From contig NZ_SIHY01000001.1 in the NCBI RefSeq assembly GCF_004320535.1, positions 2,294,001 through 2,358,000 on the forward strand: 64,000 nucleotides of DNA. The letters are read 5' to 3'. The position numbers were made by a program, and so were the translations under genes. The DNA comes from Arthrobacter sp. S41 (GTDB taxonomy: Bacteria > Actinomycetota > Actinomycetes > Actinomycetales > Micrococcaceae). Numbering within the stretch: position 1 is the first letter of the stretch; every line of letters starts with the position of its first letter. Below are positions 34,461 to 42,568 of this stretch, one piece after another. The notes under the pieces were generated by a model. It made no database searches. It saw nothing but the letters and a program-made list of their open reading frames with translations, and had not been told where the DNA came from.

Positions 34461-34499
34461 ACGACAGTCGCACGACTGTTTCCCGACAGCGCACGACAG
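34461..34499. promoter_or_regulatory. Repeat cluster upstream of the XRE gene, candidate operator
   Basis: ACAGTCG (34464-34470) and CGACTGT (34473-34479) form a perfect palindrome around CA. The half-site CGACAG also recurs at 34462, 34484 and 34494 (start positions), giving several helically arranged copies within 39 bp. It lies 50-85 bp upstream of the XRE start, a natural place for autoregulation. The rest of the 192-bp gap shows nothing else. Confidence 0.55.
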
Positions 34500-34606
34500 A
34501 TTGCTAAACAGGCTACTGACCTGTCCTGATGGAATATTCCAAACAGGGAATACTATTGTTCTTGCCTGTCGCAGGTTATTTCGGAGGAACGACTTCACCG
34601 TGGACA

Positions 34607-35155
34607 TCAATTGCGCTGTTGCTTTTCGCGAATAAGGTCCAAGGCCAGGACAGAACCGATAATTGCTTGGCGATGTTGTGTGCTTAACTCGCTGGCCAAG
34701 TGCAAGGCATACGTCGATTTACCCATCAGTGCGTTGCCCATACCTGACCATTGACGAGTAACGGTGCCAAGTACGCCCTGGGAGTTGGTGATCTGGAAAT
34801 CAAAATCCCAGATGCTGCCCAATAGATCCAGTTCTTCGCCAAGCATTGAAATGGTGACGCGCGTTTTGAAAAACGTGATCCGCTTGACCAAGCTCGCCAG
34901 CGGAGCGTCATTTCCATCAAAGATTTCAAAGCGGTCGCGGCCCATGGTCATGGTGTCCTTGACCTTAATAACCGGTCGCTGTGGTCCGTCAAAGACCGTC
35001 AGCTCACGCGCACCAGCAAACATCCGTCCCAGCGTACTTCCGCCGGTTTCGACATGAGCAACCTGCATGCCAGCGGCGTCAAGGATCGCAAAATCATTTT
35101 TCGAGAAGTTTCGGGTCTGTTGAAAAATGAGCATATCTTGGGCAAATATCGTCAT
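34607..35155 (-). CDS. LURP-one-related/scramblase-like domain protein
   Basis: A 182-residue protein with the 12-stranded-barrel pattern of LURP-one/Tubby C-terminal-like domains: QQTRNFSKNDFAILDAAGMQVAHVETGG, RELTVFDGPQRPVIKVKDTMTMGRDRFEIFDGNDAPLASLVKRITFFKTRVTI, ending with a hydrophobic helix (ALHLASELSTQHRQAIIGSVLALDLI). The biological role of the bacterial family is unknown. An internal ATG (eighth residue, MLIFQQ) is an alternative start; neither has a clear RBS. Confidence 0.75.
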   Translation of the reverse strand: MTIFAQDMLIFQQTRNFSKNDFAILDAAGMQVAHVETGGSTLGRMFAGARELTVFDGPQRPVIKVKDTMTMGRDRFEIFDGNDAPLASLVKRITFFKTRVTISMLGEELDLLGSIWDFDFQITNSQGVLGTVTRQWSGMGNALMGKSTYALHLASELSTQHRQAIIGSVLALDLIREKQQRN

Positions 35156-35203
35156 GCTGATGATTATGCCATTGTGATTCTTCCGCCGATAGCCTGCCGG
35201 GAA

Positions 35204-35237
35204 AGCTCAAGGCCAGCATCGCTGCTGGCCTTGAGCT
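35204..35237 (-). terminator. Terminator after the M18 aminopeptidase gene
   Basis: AGCTCAAGGCCAGCA and TGCTGGCCTTGAGCT form a perfect 15-bp stem with a 4-nt loop. It lies 10 bp after the stop of the minus-strand gene; only a short T-run (CTTTCCC) follows on that strand. Confidence 0.75.
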
Positions 35238-35246
35238 AGATCGGGA

Positions 35247-36527
35247 TTATGCTCCGAAGAACTGACGAGTCACCTTGGACAGGTACCAAGGATCATCCAC
35301 GCCACACATTTCACGGGCCGAATGCATGGACAGCAGGGCGACACCTACGTCGAGGGTGCGGATACCCAGACGTGTGGCAGTCAGCGGACCGATGGTCGAG
35401 CCACAAGGAACGCGGTTGTTGGATACAAACTCTTGGTAAGGAACTCCGGCTGCCTCGCACCAGTTGGCGAAGGCCGCAGCGCCTACCGCATCGGTGGCGT
35501 ATCGCTGGTTAGCGTTGATCTTCAACAACGGCCCGGCATTAACCTGCGGGCGGTTGACTGGGTCGTGGCGCTCCGAATAGTTCGGGTGCACTGCGTGGCC
35601 TGCATCAGCAGAGAGGCACACCGAATTGGCTAGCGCACGCGCTTGGTCTTCCACCCCTGCACCCAGCGAAGCCTGGATTCGGTTGATCAGTTCTTCAAGG
35701 AAAGGACCGCACGCACCGGAGCGTGAGCTGGAGCCCAACTCTTCGTGGTCAAAGGCGGCCATCATGGCAATGTGCTTACCCGACGGCTTCCTCGAATGAT
35801 CGGTCAGCGCGATGATTCCGGCATGCACCGAAGTGAGGTTATCCAATCGGCCACTGGCGAAGAAGTTCTTGCCTTGGCCAAATACCTCACCACGTTGCGC
35901 TGGTGCGGTAAGGATGTCATAGCCAGCTACCTGAGCTGGATCCACGCCAGCCGATTCGGCCAGGACGGCAAGAATATCTGCATCAGCCAGATCCCCGGCT
36001 CCGAAGATGGGGTTGGTGTGGGTCTGCTTATCTAGGGTCAAGCCCTCGTTGACCTGGCGATCAAGGTGGATCGCCAGCTGTGGGATGCGCAGGATCGGTT
36101 CAGTCTGAGCCAAGTGCTCCGTGCCGTCCTTAAGCACCAGACGGCCGGCAAGGATGAGTTCACGGTCCAGCCAAGAGTTCAGTAGCGGTCCTCCGTAGAC
36201 CTCTACGCCTGCCTGCCACCAGCCGTTAGATCCGGTGGTCGGCTTGGGCTTGAGTTTAAAGCCTGGTGAGTCGGTGTGTGCACCGAGGATATGGAATCCG
36301 CTGGTAGCCGTGGCCGATTCAGGTTGCACCCACGCGATGATCGCACCATCACGAACCACATAGTAAGAACCTGGTCCTAGATTCCACGCATCAGCTTCGT
36401 TCAGGCCGGTGAACCCGACAGCGTCTAGCCGCTTCGCAGCCGTTGCTGCCGCGTGGTAGCTGGAGGGTGAAGTTGCGACGTATTCGGCTAGGTCTGCAAT
36501 GTGGGCCATTGCTGCGGCTTGTGCCAT
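35247..36527 (-). CDS. M18-family aminopeptidase
   Basis: A 426-residue zinc aminopeptidase: SPSSYHAAATAAKRLDAVGF, the metal ligands HILGAHTDSPGFKLKP (His/Asp near residue 80), AAFDHEELGSSSRSGACGPFL (catalytic Glu-Glu), SADAGHAVHPNYSERHDPVNRPQVN and the late His in LLSMHSAREMCGVDD. Members remove acidic N-terminal residues from peptides. All ligands are present and the length is usual. It is cytoplasmic, with no signal peptide. Confidence 0.93.
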   Translation of the reverse strand: MAQAAAMAHIADLAEYVATSPSSYHAAATAAKRLDAVGFTGLNEADAWNLGPGSYYVVRDGAIIAWVQPESATATSGFHILGAHTDSPGFKLKPKPTTGSNGWWQAGVEVYGGPLLNSWLDRELILAGRLVLKDGTEHLAQTEPILRIPQLAIHLDRQVNEGLTLDKQTHTNPIFGAGDLADADILAVLAESAGVDPAQVAGYDILTAPAQRGEVFGQGKNFFASGRLDNLTSVHAGIIALTDHSRKPSGKHIAMMAAFDHEELGSSSRSGACGPFLEELINRIQASLGAGVEDQARALANSVCLSADAGHAVHPNYSERHDPVNRPQVNAGPLLKINANQRYATDAVGAAAFANWCEAAGVPYQEFVSNNRVPCGSTIGPLTATRLGIRTLDVGVALLSMHSAREMCGVDDPWYLSKVTRQFFGA

Positions 36528-36757
36528 AGCTGGTTACTCACTTCTTTCTGTCATCGTCTTACTGAAATCCAGGATGCGGTTCCCGCCTGAATTCTCGGGT
36601 TGCTCTCCAGCTTAGTAGCCCACTGCGTAATTACTAATGGCTCAGTTCCGGCCAGCCCGGTGACGAACCAGCCGGACACCTTGATCTGATGCTTGACTTG
36701 GCGCCTTGCGTGGGCAAAGCTGAATGCAGACTTGAAGACTACGAAAGCGAGATCATC

Positions 36758-37135
36758 ATGGCTACATCTGATCAAACTCCGGACCCGGAGCGTTTCCCTG
36801 TGGAGCCCGTGGCCGAACCGGGCACGGCGAGGCCAAGCAACTCCCAGCGGGAAGTGCCACCGGCTAAGGAAAAGCTTCCGGCAACCAAGCTGGGTCGTAT
36901 TTGGACCGCCACGGTCTTAGGCATCATTGTGCTGATCTTGCTGATTATTTTTATCGCGCAAAATCAAGATCAGGTCACCCTGCGCTACTTCGCCTATGAG
37001 GGCCAAGTTAACCTAGGGCTGGCGTTGTTCATCGCGTCGATCGGCGGAGCCCTAGTCGTGGCTATCGCCGGGGTTGCCCGCGTTATTCAATTACGCGCCA
37101 CCGCACGCAAGCAACGCAAAACTAGCAAACGCTAA
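36758..37135 (+). CDS. LapA-domain (DUF1049-type) membrane protein
   Basis: A 125-residue protein: a Pro/Glu-rich cytoplasmic start, then two TM helices (IWTATVLGIIVLILLIIFIAQNQDQVTLRYF and LGLALFIASIGGALVVAIAGVARVIQLR) with the NQDQV turn typical of lipopolysaccharide-assembly-protein-A-like domains, and a basic tail. Actinobacterial members have unknown roles. ATG 36758 gives the best start; an earlier frame start at 36689 has no RBS. Confidence 0.8.
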   Translation: MATSDQTPDPERFPVEPVAEPGTARPSNSQREVPPAKEKLPATKLGRIWTATVLGIIVLILLIIFIAQNQDQVTLRYFAYEGQVNLGLALFIASIGGALVVAIAGVARVIQLRATARKQRKTSKR

Positions 37136-37143
37136 AAACGCGG

Positions 37144-37185
37144 ATGGCCGCCAAACGTAGGTTCTACGTTTGGCGGCCATTTTTT
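37144..37185. terminator. Strong bidirectional terminator
   Basis: A perfect 17-bp stem (37144-37160 with 37164-37180, beginning ATGGCCGCCAAACGTAG) closes on a 3-nt loop and is followed by TTTTT on the plus strand and an A-run on the left (37136-37138 region). It separates the LapA gene from the convergent response regulator. Confidence 0.92.
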
Positions 37186-37195
37186 GCGTTCAGAA

Positions 37196-37894
37196 TCAGT
37201 AGTCCAGACCCTGAGACGGGATCACTAGACCCGTTTCGTAGGCATAAACCACAGCCTGCACACGGTCTCGCAAATGCAGTTTGGTCAAAATTCGGCGGAC
37301 GTGAGTTTTTACCGTAGCTTCTGAAAGGAAGAAGCGGTGAGCGATTTCCGCATTTGATAGTCCTTCGGCGAGCGCTCGGAGCACTTCTTGTTCGCGCGGA
37401 GTCAGGTCATCAAGCAAGGGATCTCGAGGTATTTCTTGCTTCTGACCAGCAGCTGACTTACCGCCATTACGCACATAGGTTTCCAGCAGTCGAGCGGTCA
37501 CCCGCGGGGCAACCACCGCGTCGCCCGAGGCTACCAAACGCACAGCTTGCACTAGTTCTTCAGGGGCTACATCTTTGAGCAGGAATGCACTGGCGCCGGC
37601 CTGAAGTCCGGAGAATGCGTATTCGTCCAGGTCAAAGGTTGTAAGAATAATGATCTTGGTTTCCGGATGCGCCTTGGCAATGCGTTCGGTCGCTTCGAGA
37701 CCGTCCATCTTTGGCATGCGTACGTCCATGAGCACCACGTCAGGTTTCAGCACGGCCGTCTGCGTCAAGGCATCTAACCCATCTGCGGCTTCGCCGACAA
37801 TGACAATGTCATCCTCGCCTTCGAGAATCAGTCGGAATCCCATTCGTAACAGCGGCTGGTCATCGACCAGCAAGACTTTAATTTTTTCGTCCAC
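37196..37894 (-). CDS. NarL-type response regulator
   Basis: A 232-residue protein: receiver domain with VLLVDDQPLLRMG, DVVLMDVRMPKMDG (Asp near residue 58) and LLKDVAPEEL, and a C-terminal LuxR HTH (DLTPREQEVLRALAEGLSNAEIAHRFFLSEATVKTHV split across residues about 170-210). It lies 2 bp after its kinase in an operon with an ABC exporter, which it probably regulates. Confidence 0.94.
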   Translation of the reverse strand: MDEKIKVLLVDDQPLLRMGFRLILEGEDDIVIVGEAADGLDALTQTAVLKPDVVLMDVRMPKMDGLEATERIAKAHPETKIIILTTFDLDEYAFSGLQAGASAFLLKDVAPEELVQAVRLVASGDAVVAPRVTARLLETYVRNGGKSAAGQKQEIPRDPLLDDLTPREQEVLRALAEGLSNAEIAHRFFLSEATVKTHVRRILTKLHLRDRVQAVVYAYETGLVIPSQGLDY

Positions 37895-37896
37895 GT

Positions 37897-39192
37897 CTAT
37901 TCCTTCGCCGTCTTCTGCTTCTCATTGTTCACGCTGCATTCGGGTAGCTTCAGTACCGCTTTAACAATCCAACCGCCACTGGCTACCGGCCCAGCTTCTA
38001 CGGTGCCGTCAAAGAGCGCTGCGCGCTCACGCATGCCGCGCAACCCTCGACCACTACCAACACTAGGAACTCTGGTGGCGTCCCCGTTGTCCATGACTTC
38101 CAGTCTCAGTTCATCACGCCGTCGTTCCAAACGTACTCGCACATCACTGACGTTACGGGCATAGCGCAATGAGTTGGTTAGAGACTCTTGGATCATCCGG
38201 AAGACCGTGAGCTGGAAAGTGGTGTCTTCTGGCAGTGCTCCCCCGGTTTGGGTAAACGTAATGGGAAGCCCCGCTGTTCTAAAGCCCTCCAAGAGCTGCT
38301 CGACATTTCCGCCGGTAGGTTGTGGCTCCAGCTCACCGGTTTCGGTTTGACGTAGTACCCCAAGCATGCGACGCATATCTGCCAGTGCGGCTCGTCCGGT
38401 GCCCGAGAGCTCATTGAGCACTTCGTCGGCGCGGGTTTGATCCCGTTTAGCCACGACGCGGGCACCTTCGGATAGGGCAATCATCACCGAGAGTGAGTGG
38501 GCCACTACATCGTGCATTTCTCGGGCAATGCGGTTTCGTTCTTGAACCTGGGCCAAGGTGGAAACCTGCCGTGCCCAGTGATTTAGTTCTGCTTCATGGA
38601 TTCGCGCATTGCGCACAATCAAGCCAAGTACGGCTGCGGAGATATAGAAGCCGATGATGAAACTTCCGGCAACGCCAATGAGAATCCGGCTGAATGTGGT
38701 CTCATCAATTCCGTCGCTTTGATCCAAATCCATGTCGGTCATTTCCGGGAAGCCCATCAATACCATCAGGACCGTTTGAAAACTGGCGGCAAGAATAGCC
38801 AACGGAATGGTGCGTTTGGCCGAATAGCTCGTGGCGACCGTGTACAGTGCAATCATCATGCCCACGCCGCCCAGTCCGCCTTGCGGACCGGCAATAACCA
38901 GGGCAACACATTCAAAGACGAAGACCAAGATAATCACGGTCATCGGCGCTTTTCGCCGATAGAGCAGTGCGGCGCCTACGGCCAGAGTGACCACCAACAG
39001 ACCAGTCGCGTTGGTGTCCGGCATTGCTGCCATAATCAGGACGCTAGGCAGCGTGATCAACAAATAGATGACGACGACGCCAACAACCACCAAGCGAGGA
39101 TGGGTGCGCAAGTAGAGGCGCAACCGTCCCATTCGCTTGGCGGTCAGTGCATCAAAGGAAGCGACAGTTTCCTGCAGCGTCTGTTGGGTCAT
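37897..39192 (-). CDS. Sensor histidine kinase (HisKA_3 type)
   Basis: A 431-residue membrane kinase: about five or six TM helices in residues 30-185 with a short DUF-like N-terminus, then RNRIAREMHDVVAHSLSVMIALSEGA with the phospho-acceptor His, VFRMIQESLTNSLRYA (N box) and GSGRGLRGMRERAALFDGTV (G box). ATG 39192 (MTQQTL) is preferred; the longer frame to 39249 would start near the permease stop. It forms a pair with the next regulator and probably senses envelope stress acting on the linked exporter. Confidence 0.92.
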   Translation of the reverse strand: MTQQTLQETVASFDALTAKRMGRLRLYLRTHPRLVVVGVVVIYLLITLPSVLIMAAMPDTNATGLLVVTLAVGAALLYRRKAPMTVIILVFVFECVALVIAGPQGGLGGVGMMIALYTVATSYSAKRTIPLAILAASFQTVLMVLMGFPEMTDMDLDQSDGIDETTFSRILIGVAGSFIIGFYISAAVLGLIVRNARIHEAELNHWARQVSTLAQVQERNRIAREMHDVVAHSLSVMIALSEGARVVAKRDQTRADEVLNELSGTGRAALADMRRMLGVLRQTETGELEPQPTGGNVEQLLEGFRTAGLPITFTQTGGALPEDTTFQLTVFRMIQESLTNSLRYARNVSDVRVRLERRRDELRLEVMDNGDATRVPSVGSGRGLRGMRERAALFDGTVEAGPVASGGWIVKAVLKLPECSVNNEKQKTAKE

Positions 39193-39226
39193 GATTCCAG
39201 TGTAGTTTTCTCTCAGTAACCGCTGA

Positions 39227-40069
39227 TTACTTGATATCTCGCTTGGCAAGCAAGACCGCGCCTAGAGCCAACGGAACAATGATCCATCCGGCAACGCCCA
39301 ACAGTTGTTGCCACAGTTCTAGATCGCTTGGCGCGCTCAGCGGTGTAGCCAGAGACAGACCCAGCTGGTCTGGCAGGAATGCCGATACGTTTGGTAGCCA
39401 GTCCACATATGAGCCAAAGATGGCGGTGATGATCGGCAGGACAAAGAACACTGCGGCCAGAACCGTAATGCCCCCGGCGGAGCTGCGGAGCAAAACGCCA
39501 AGCGCCAAACCGATCAGGGCCGCCATGATCACGGCCAAGGTGCCGTACCAGAGCACAGATTGGAATGAAGAACTGCTAAACTCCAAGGTCAGATTGTAGT
39601 TTTCAGCGACCGGCTTGGCGATGATGAACGCCAACAGGGTGGAGACTAGCTGCGTGAGACCGGTGAGCACAACGGTGAAGATAATCTTTGCTGTCATCAC
39701 CCGAAGTCGTTGCGGGCTGGCCAAAAAGGTGCTGACGGCGGACCCTGTGGTGAATTCTCCGCTGAAGAGTAGTACGCCGAGCACTCCGAGAATCAACTGG
39801 TTGAAGACCAGTCCGGAGCCCAGCGTTTCGCTGGCAAAGCCTGGCTGGGACATAGTTCCCATGCCTTCCATCTGGCTTGGATCGCTCATGTCTTGAAGCA
39901 AAGATCCGATAGCCCAAGTGGCGATGACGGCAATGCCTACATAGAGCACGATGGAAAGGGCAATCAAGATCCCGGTGGATTTCAGCGAGAACATGCGGAT
40001 AGCTTCGCTGCGCAGGACTCCAGCCAGAGTTACTTTGCCGCGTAGCGGGGTTTGAATCTGAGTTGTCAT
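39227..40069 (-). CDS. ABC-2 type exporter permease
   Basis: A 280-residue membrane protein with six TM helices: one near residue 35 (GILIALSIVLYVGIAVIATWAIGSLL), one after the GSGLVFNQLILGVLGVLLFSGEFTTGSAVSTFLASPQR signature of ABC-2 permeases, and a C-terminal VAGWIIVPLALGAVLLAKRDIK. It works with the preceding ATPase gene, 5 bp upstream. The substrate is unknown; antimicrobial peptide or drug resistance modules commonly have this ABC plus NarL-type arrangement. Confidence 0.9.
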   Translation of the reverse strand: MTTQIQTPLRGKVTLAGVLRSEAIRMFSLKSTGILIALSIVLYVGIAVIATWAIGSLLQDMSDPSQMEGMGTMSQPGFASETLGSGLVFNQLILGVLGVLLFSGEFTTGSAVSTFLASPQRLRVMTAKIIFTVVLTGLTQLVSTLLAFIIAKPVAENYNLTLEFSSSSFQSVLWYGTLAVIMAALIGLALGVLLRSSAGGITVLAAVFFVLPIITAIFGSYVDWLPNVSAFLPDQLGLSLATPLSAPSDLELWQQLLGVAGWIIVPLALGAVLLAKRDIK

Positions 40070-40074
40070 GGCTA

Positions 40075-41001
40075 TTACTTCCCGCCGCTGTTCTCGGCAA
40101 CAATGTTCGAGTGGTATTCCACGGCGTCTCGGGTCAATTCCATGTAGGCATCTTCCAAAGTGCGCTGCAGCGGGCGTAGCTCGCTAAGGGCCACACCAGT
40201 TTCTAAAGCGCGGCGTCCGATAACTTCAGAATCTGGTCCGGTGACTTCCAGAGTCTGTGCGTCAATCCGGCGAAGTTGCACACCTTGGCTGCTCAGGGCG
40301 TTCATCAGCACTTCGATATCGCTCGATTTCACGATGGTCTGAGCAAGGCCGTTATCAATGAATTCACTAATCGGCGCATCAGCCATGATGCGTCCTCGAC
40401 CAATAACGATCAAATGATCAGCTGTTTGCGCCATTTCGCTCATCAGGTGAGAGGAGATGAAGACGGTTTTGCCGGCGGCGGCCTGCTGTCGGGCTAGGTT
40501 TCGCACCCAGGCAACACCTTCAGGGTCCAGTCCGTTCACTGGTTCATCCAGGATCAAGACCTGCGGGTCACCTAGCAGTGCGGTTGCAATGCCAAGACGT
40601 TGCCCCATGCCCAAAGAGAAGCCGCCGATCTTCTTGCGGCGAACCCCAGTTAGTCCGGTCAATTCCAAGACTTCGCTGACACGGGAGCTGGGTAGTCCGG
40701 CCGTGGCGGCGATCGAACGCAAGTGCGAGGAAGGAGTCAGCGATTTATGTACTGACTTTGCCTCTAGCAGCGTGCCAACCTCGGTGATTGGATGTTTTGA
40801 TTTTTTAAAGTCCCGGTTATTAACCAGCACCTGGCCTTGGGTAGGCGCGGCCAGTCCCACGATCATTCGCATGGTGGTGGACTTGCCAGCCCCGTTGGGG
40901 CCGAGGAAACCGGTGACTTGTCCGGGTTGGACGGTGAATGACACCTGATCTACTACGGTTTTGGAACCGTAGGTCTTCGTCAACTGCTGTGCCTGGATCA
41001 T
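40075..41001 (-). CDS. ABC transporter ATP-binding protein (exporter)
   Basis: A 308-residue ATPase: Walker A GPNGAGKSTTMRM near residue 37, Q-loop region, signature FSLGMGQRLGIATALLG, Walker B VLILDEPVNGLDPEGV and the H-switch SSHLMSE. The C-terminal third carries the DUF4162-like regulatory region (RIDAQTLEVTGPDSEVIGRRALETGVALSELRPLQRTLEDAYMELT). First gene of a four-gene operon (ATPase, permease, kinase, regulator). Confidence 0.95.
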   Translation of the reverse strand: MIQAQQLTKTYGSKTVVDQVSFTVQPGQVTGFLGPNGAGKSTTMRMIVGLAAPTQGQVLVNNRDFKKSKHPITEVGTLLEAKSVHKSLTPSSHLRSIAATAGLPSSRVSEVLELTGLTGVRRKKIGGFSLGMGQRLGIATALLGDPQVLILDEPVNGLDPEGVAWVRNLARQQAAAGKTVFISSHLMSEMAQTADHLIVIGRGRIMADAPISEFIDNGLAQTIVKSSDIEVLMNALSSQGVQLRRIDAQTLEVTGPDSEVIGRRALETGVALSELRPLQRTLEDAYMELTRDAVEYHSNIVAENSGGK

Positions 41002-41095
41002 TTAACCAGCCTACGAAAAATACAGTTGCATTGAACCGCTCAGAGTGCTGATCTTTGTCTCCCTCCAAAGGGTGAGACCGCAGCCAGATAGCCAA

Positions 41096-41125
41096 AAGGG
41101 CATGCACCAGATGGTGCATGCCCTT
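41096..41125 (-). terminator. Terminator after the FAD-dependent oxidoreductase gene
   Basis: AAGGGCATGCACCA pairs with TGGTGCATGCCCTT (14-bp perfect stem, 2-nt gap so the loop opens a little further). On the minus strand it is followed by TTTTGG. It lies 10 bp after the oxidoreductase stop. Confidence 0.85.
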
Positions 41126-41134
41126 CTCTAGGTT

Positions 41135-42568
41135 TTACTTTGCTGACTTCCAGTTTTTGATACCAAACTCGCGCTTGAGCATGGCTTTGGCCCCGAGGAA
41201 TCCGCCCATGCCGTGAACCGATGGTCCCGGAGGGGCTGCGGAGGAAATCAGATACAGTCCCTTGGATTGTAAGTACCACGGGTCCAGCGAAATTCGTGGG
41301 CGTTTGATACTGCCCAGAAGATCCATGGTGCCGCCAGAGAGATCTCCACCGATCAGTGCTGGATTCTGCTTTTCAAGTTCTTGCGCGTTGACCAAGTGTT
41401 TTTCGTGGATGATGTCAGAGAACTCGGGGGCCGCCCGTTGGATCATCGTTTCAATCGCTTGACTCATATCTGCGGGTGAGTTCAGCGGAACGTGGCAATA
41501 AGCCCAGATAACGTGCTGGCCAGCAGGCACACGTGAGTCATCAAAGAGTGAAGGCTGGGCCACGATGGTAAACGGCTTTTGCGAGCCAACGCGTGCCGCG
41601 GCACGCTCTGCTCTGCCGACCTGCGCTGCACTTCCACCGAGATGCACGGTGCCTGCCGTTGCCAGTGCCGGGTCGCTCCACGGCACGGGCTCAGAGAGCA
41701 CAAAGTGCACCAAGCAACTACCCGGCGAGCGCCGGGTGGCGCTCATAGCGCTAGAGAGCTGATCCGAAAGATGACCTGCGCTGAGCTTTGCGGCTTCTTC
41801 GGCCGAGGTATCAAAAAGAATGTTCTGTGCTGCCAGATCATCAATATGGTTCACTCGTACACCGGTGTGAATTTGCGCGCCATGAGCCGTGGCTTCGGCT
41901 GCTAACGCATCGCTGATAGCTTGGGAGCCACCTCGTGGGATTGGCCAGCCTTTGGCGTGCGCGGTAGCAGCTAGGAACAACCCAGCTCCGGCATTGGCTG
42001 GCCCTCGTGATCCACCGGCAACGTGAGCCGCGCATCCGGCATACAAGGCGGCAGCCCGCTCGTATTTGCTGGAGCGTACGTTCTTCAACGCCATCCCGCC
42101 CAGCGAGCTAAGCGCAAAAGTGGCCAGTAACGATGGGTGAGAAGGGACTTTGAGCAGCGGGTTCAGCAAGGTATCGCTGAGCGAGTCGATCTGCTCAACT
42201 AACGGGGCAATTAGCTTTTGATAGTACTTCCCGTCCTCGCCGCCCAGTTCTTGCACCGTGCGGTCCAAGTCCTTGTAGGCATAGGCTGTGCCCTGATCAA
42301 GCACATGGGCGAAGGAGAGCTCCGGGACAATGAAGTCCACCTTGTTGTGAACACCCAATTCACGCATGGCCTGAGATTGAAGCGCCATCGGATGCACGGC
42401 GCTACCCAAATCAAACTTTGCTTCAGAGCCATCCAGACTCTGGGTTCTGGCAGCACCGCCAATAGTTTCATTAGCTTCGTACACCTGAACGTTCAGTCCA
42501 GCCCGAGCCGCCACAGCGGCGGCCGCCAGCCCGTTAGGACCAGCACCGATTACGGCAACGTCAATCAC
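41135..42568 (-). CDS. Phytoene-desaturase-like NAD(P)/FAD-dependent oxidoreductase
   Basis: A 477-residue flavoprotein: Rossmann motif VIGAGPNGLAAAAVAARAGLNVQVYEA at the N-terminus, GGAARTQSLDG, the GSQAISDALAAEATAHGAQIHTGVRVNHI central region, and PPGPSVHGMGGFLGAKAML at the C-terminus. It belongs to the CrtI/PYROXD2-like group. No carotenoid genes lie nearby, so carotenoid desaturation is not implied. Its start overlaps the stop of the upstream glycosyltransferase gene by 4 bp, suggesting co-expression. Confidence 0.9.
   Translation of the reverse strand: MIDVAVIGAGPNGLAAAAVAARAGLNVQVYEANETIGGAARTQSLDGSEAKFDLGSAVHPMALQSQAMRELGVHNKVDFIVPELSFAHVLDQGTAYAYKDLDRTVQELGGEDGKYYQKLIAPLVEQIDSLSDTLLNPLLKVPSHPSLLATFALSSLGGMALKNVRSSKYERAAALYAGCAAHVAGGSRGPANAGAGLFLAATAHAKGWPIPRGGSQAISDALAAEATAHGAQIHTGVRVNHIDDLAAQNILFDTSAEEAAKLSAGHLSDQLSSAMSATRRSPGSCLVHFVLSEPVPWSDPALATAGTVHLGGSAAQVGRAERAAARVGSQKPFTIVAQPSLFDDSRVPAGQHVIWAYCHVPLNSPADMSQAIETMIQRAAPEFSDIIHEKHLVNAQELEKQNPALIGGDLSGGTMDLLGSIKRPRISLDPWYLQSKGLYLISSAAPPGPSVHGMGGFLGAKAMLKREFGIKNWKSAK

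Noticed and set aside
41135..42568. Carotenoid biosynthesis gene (crtI)
   Set aside because: The family resemblance is real, but no crtE, crtB or other carotenoid genes are near, and the sequence fits the PYROXD2-like group.
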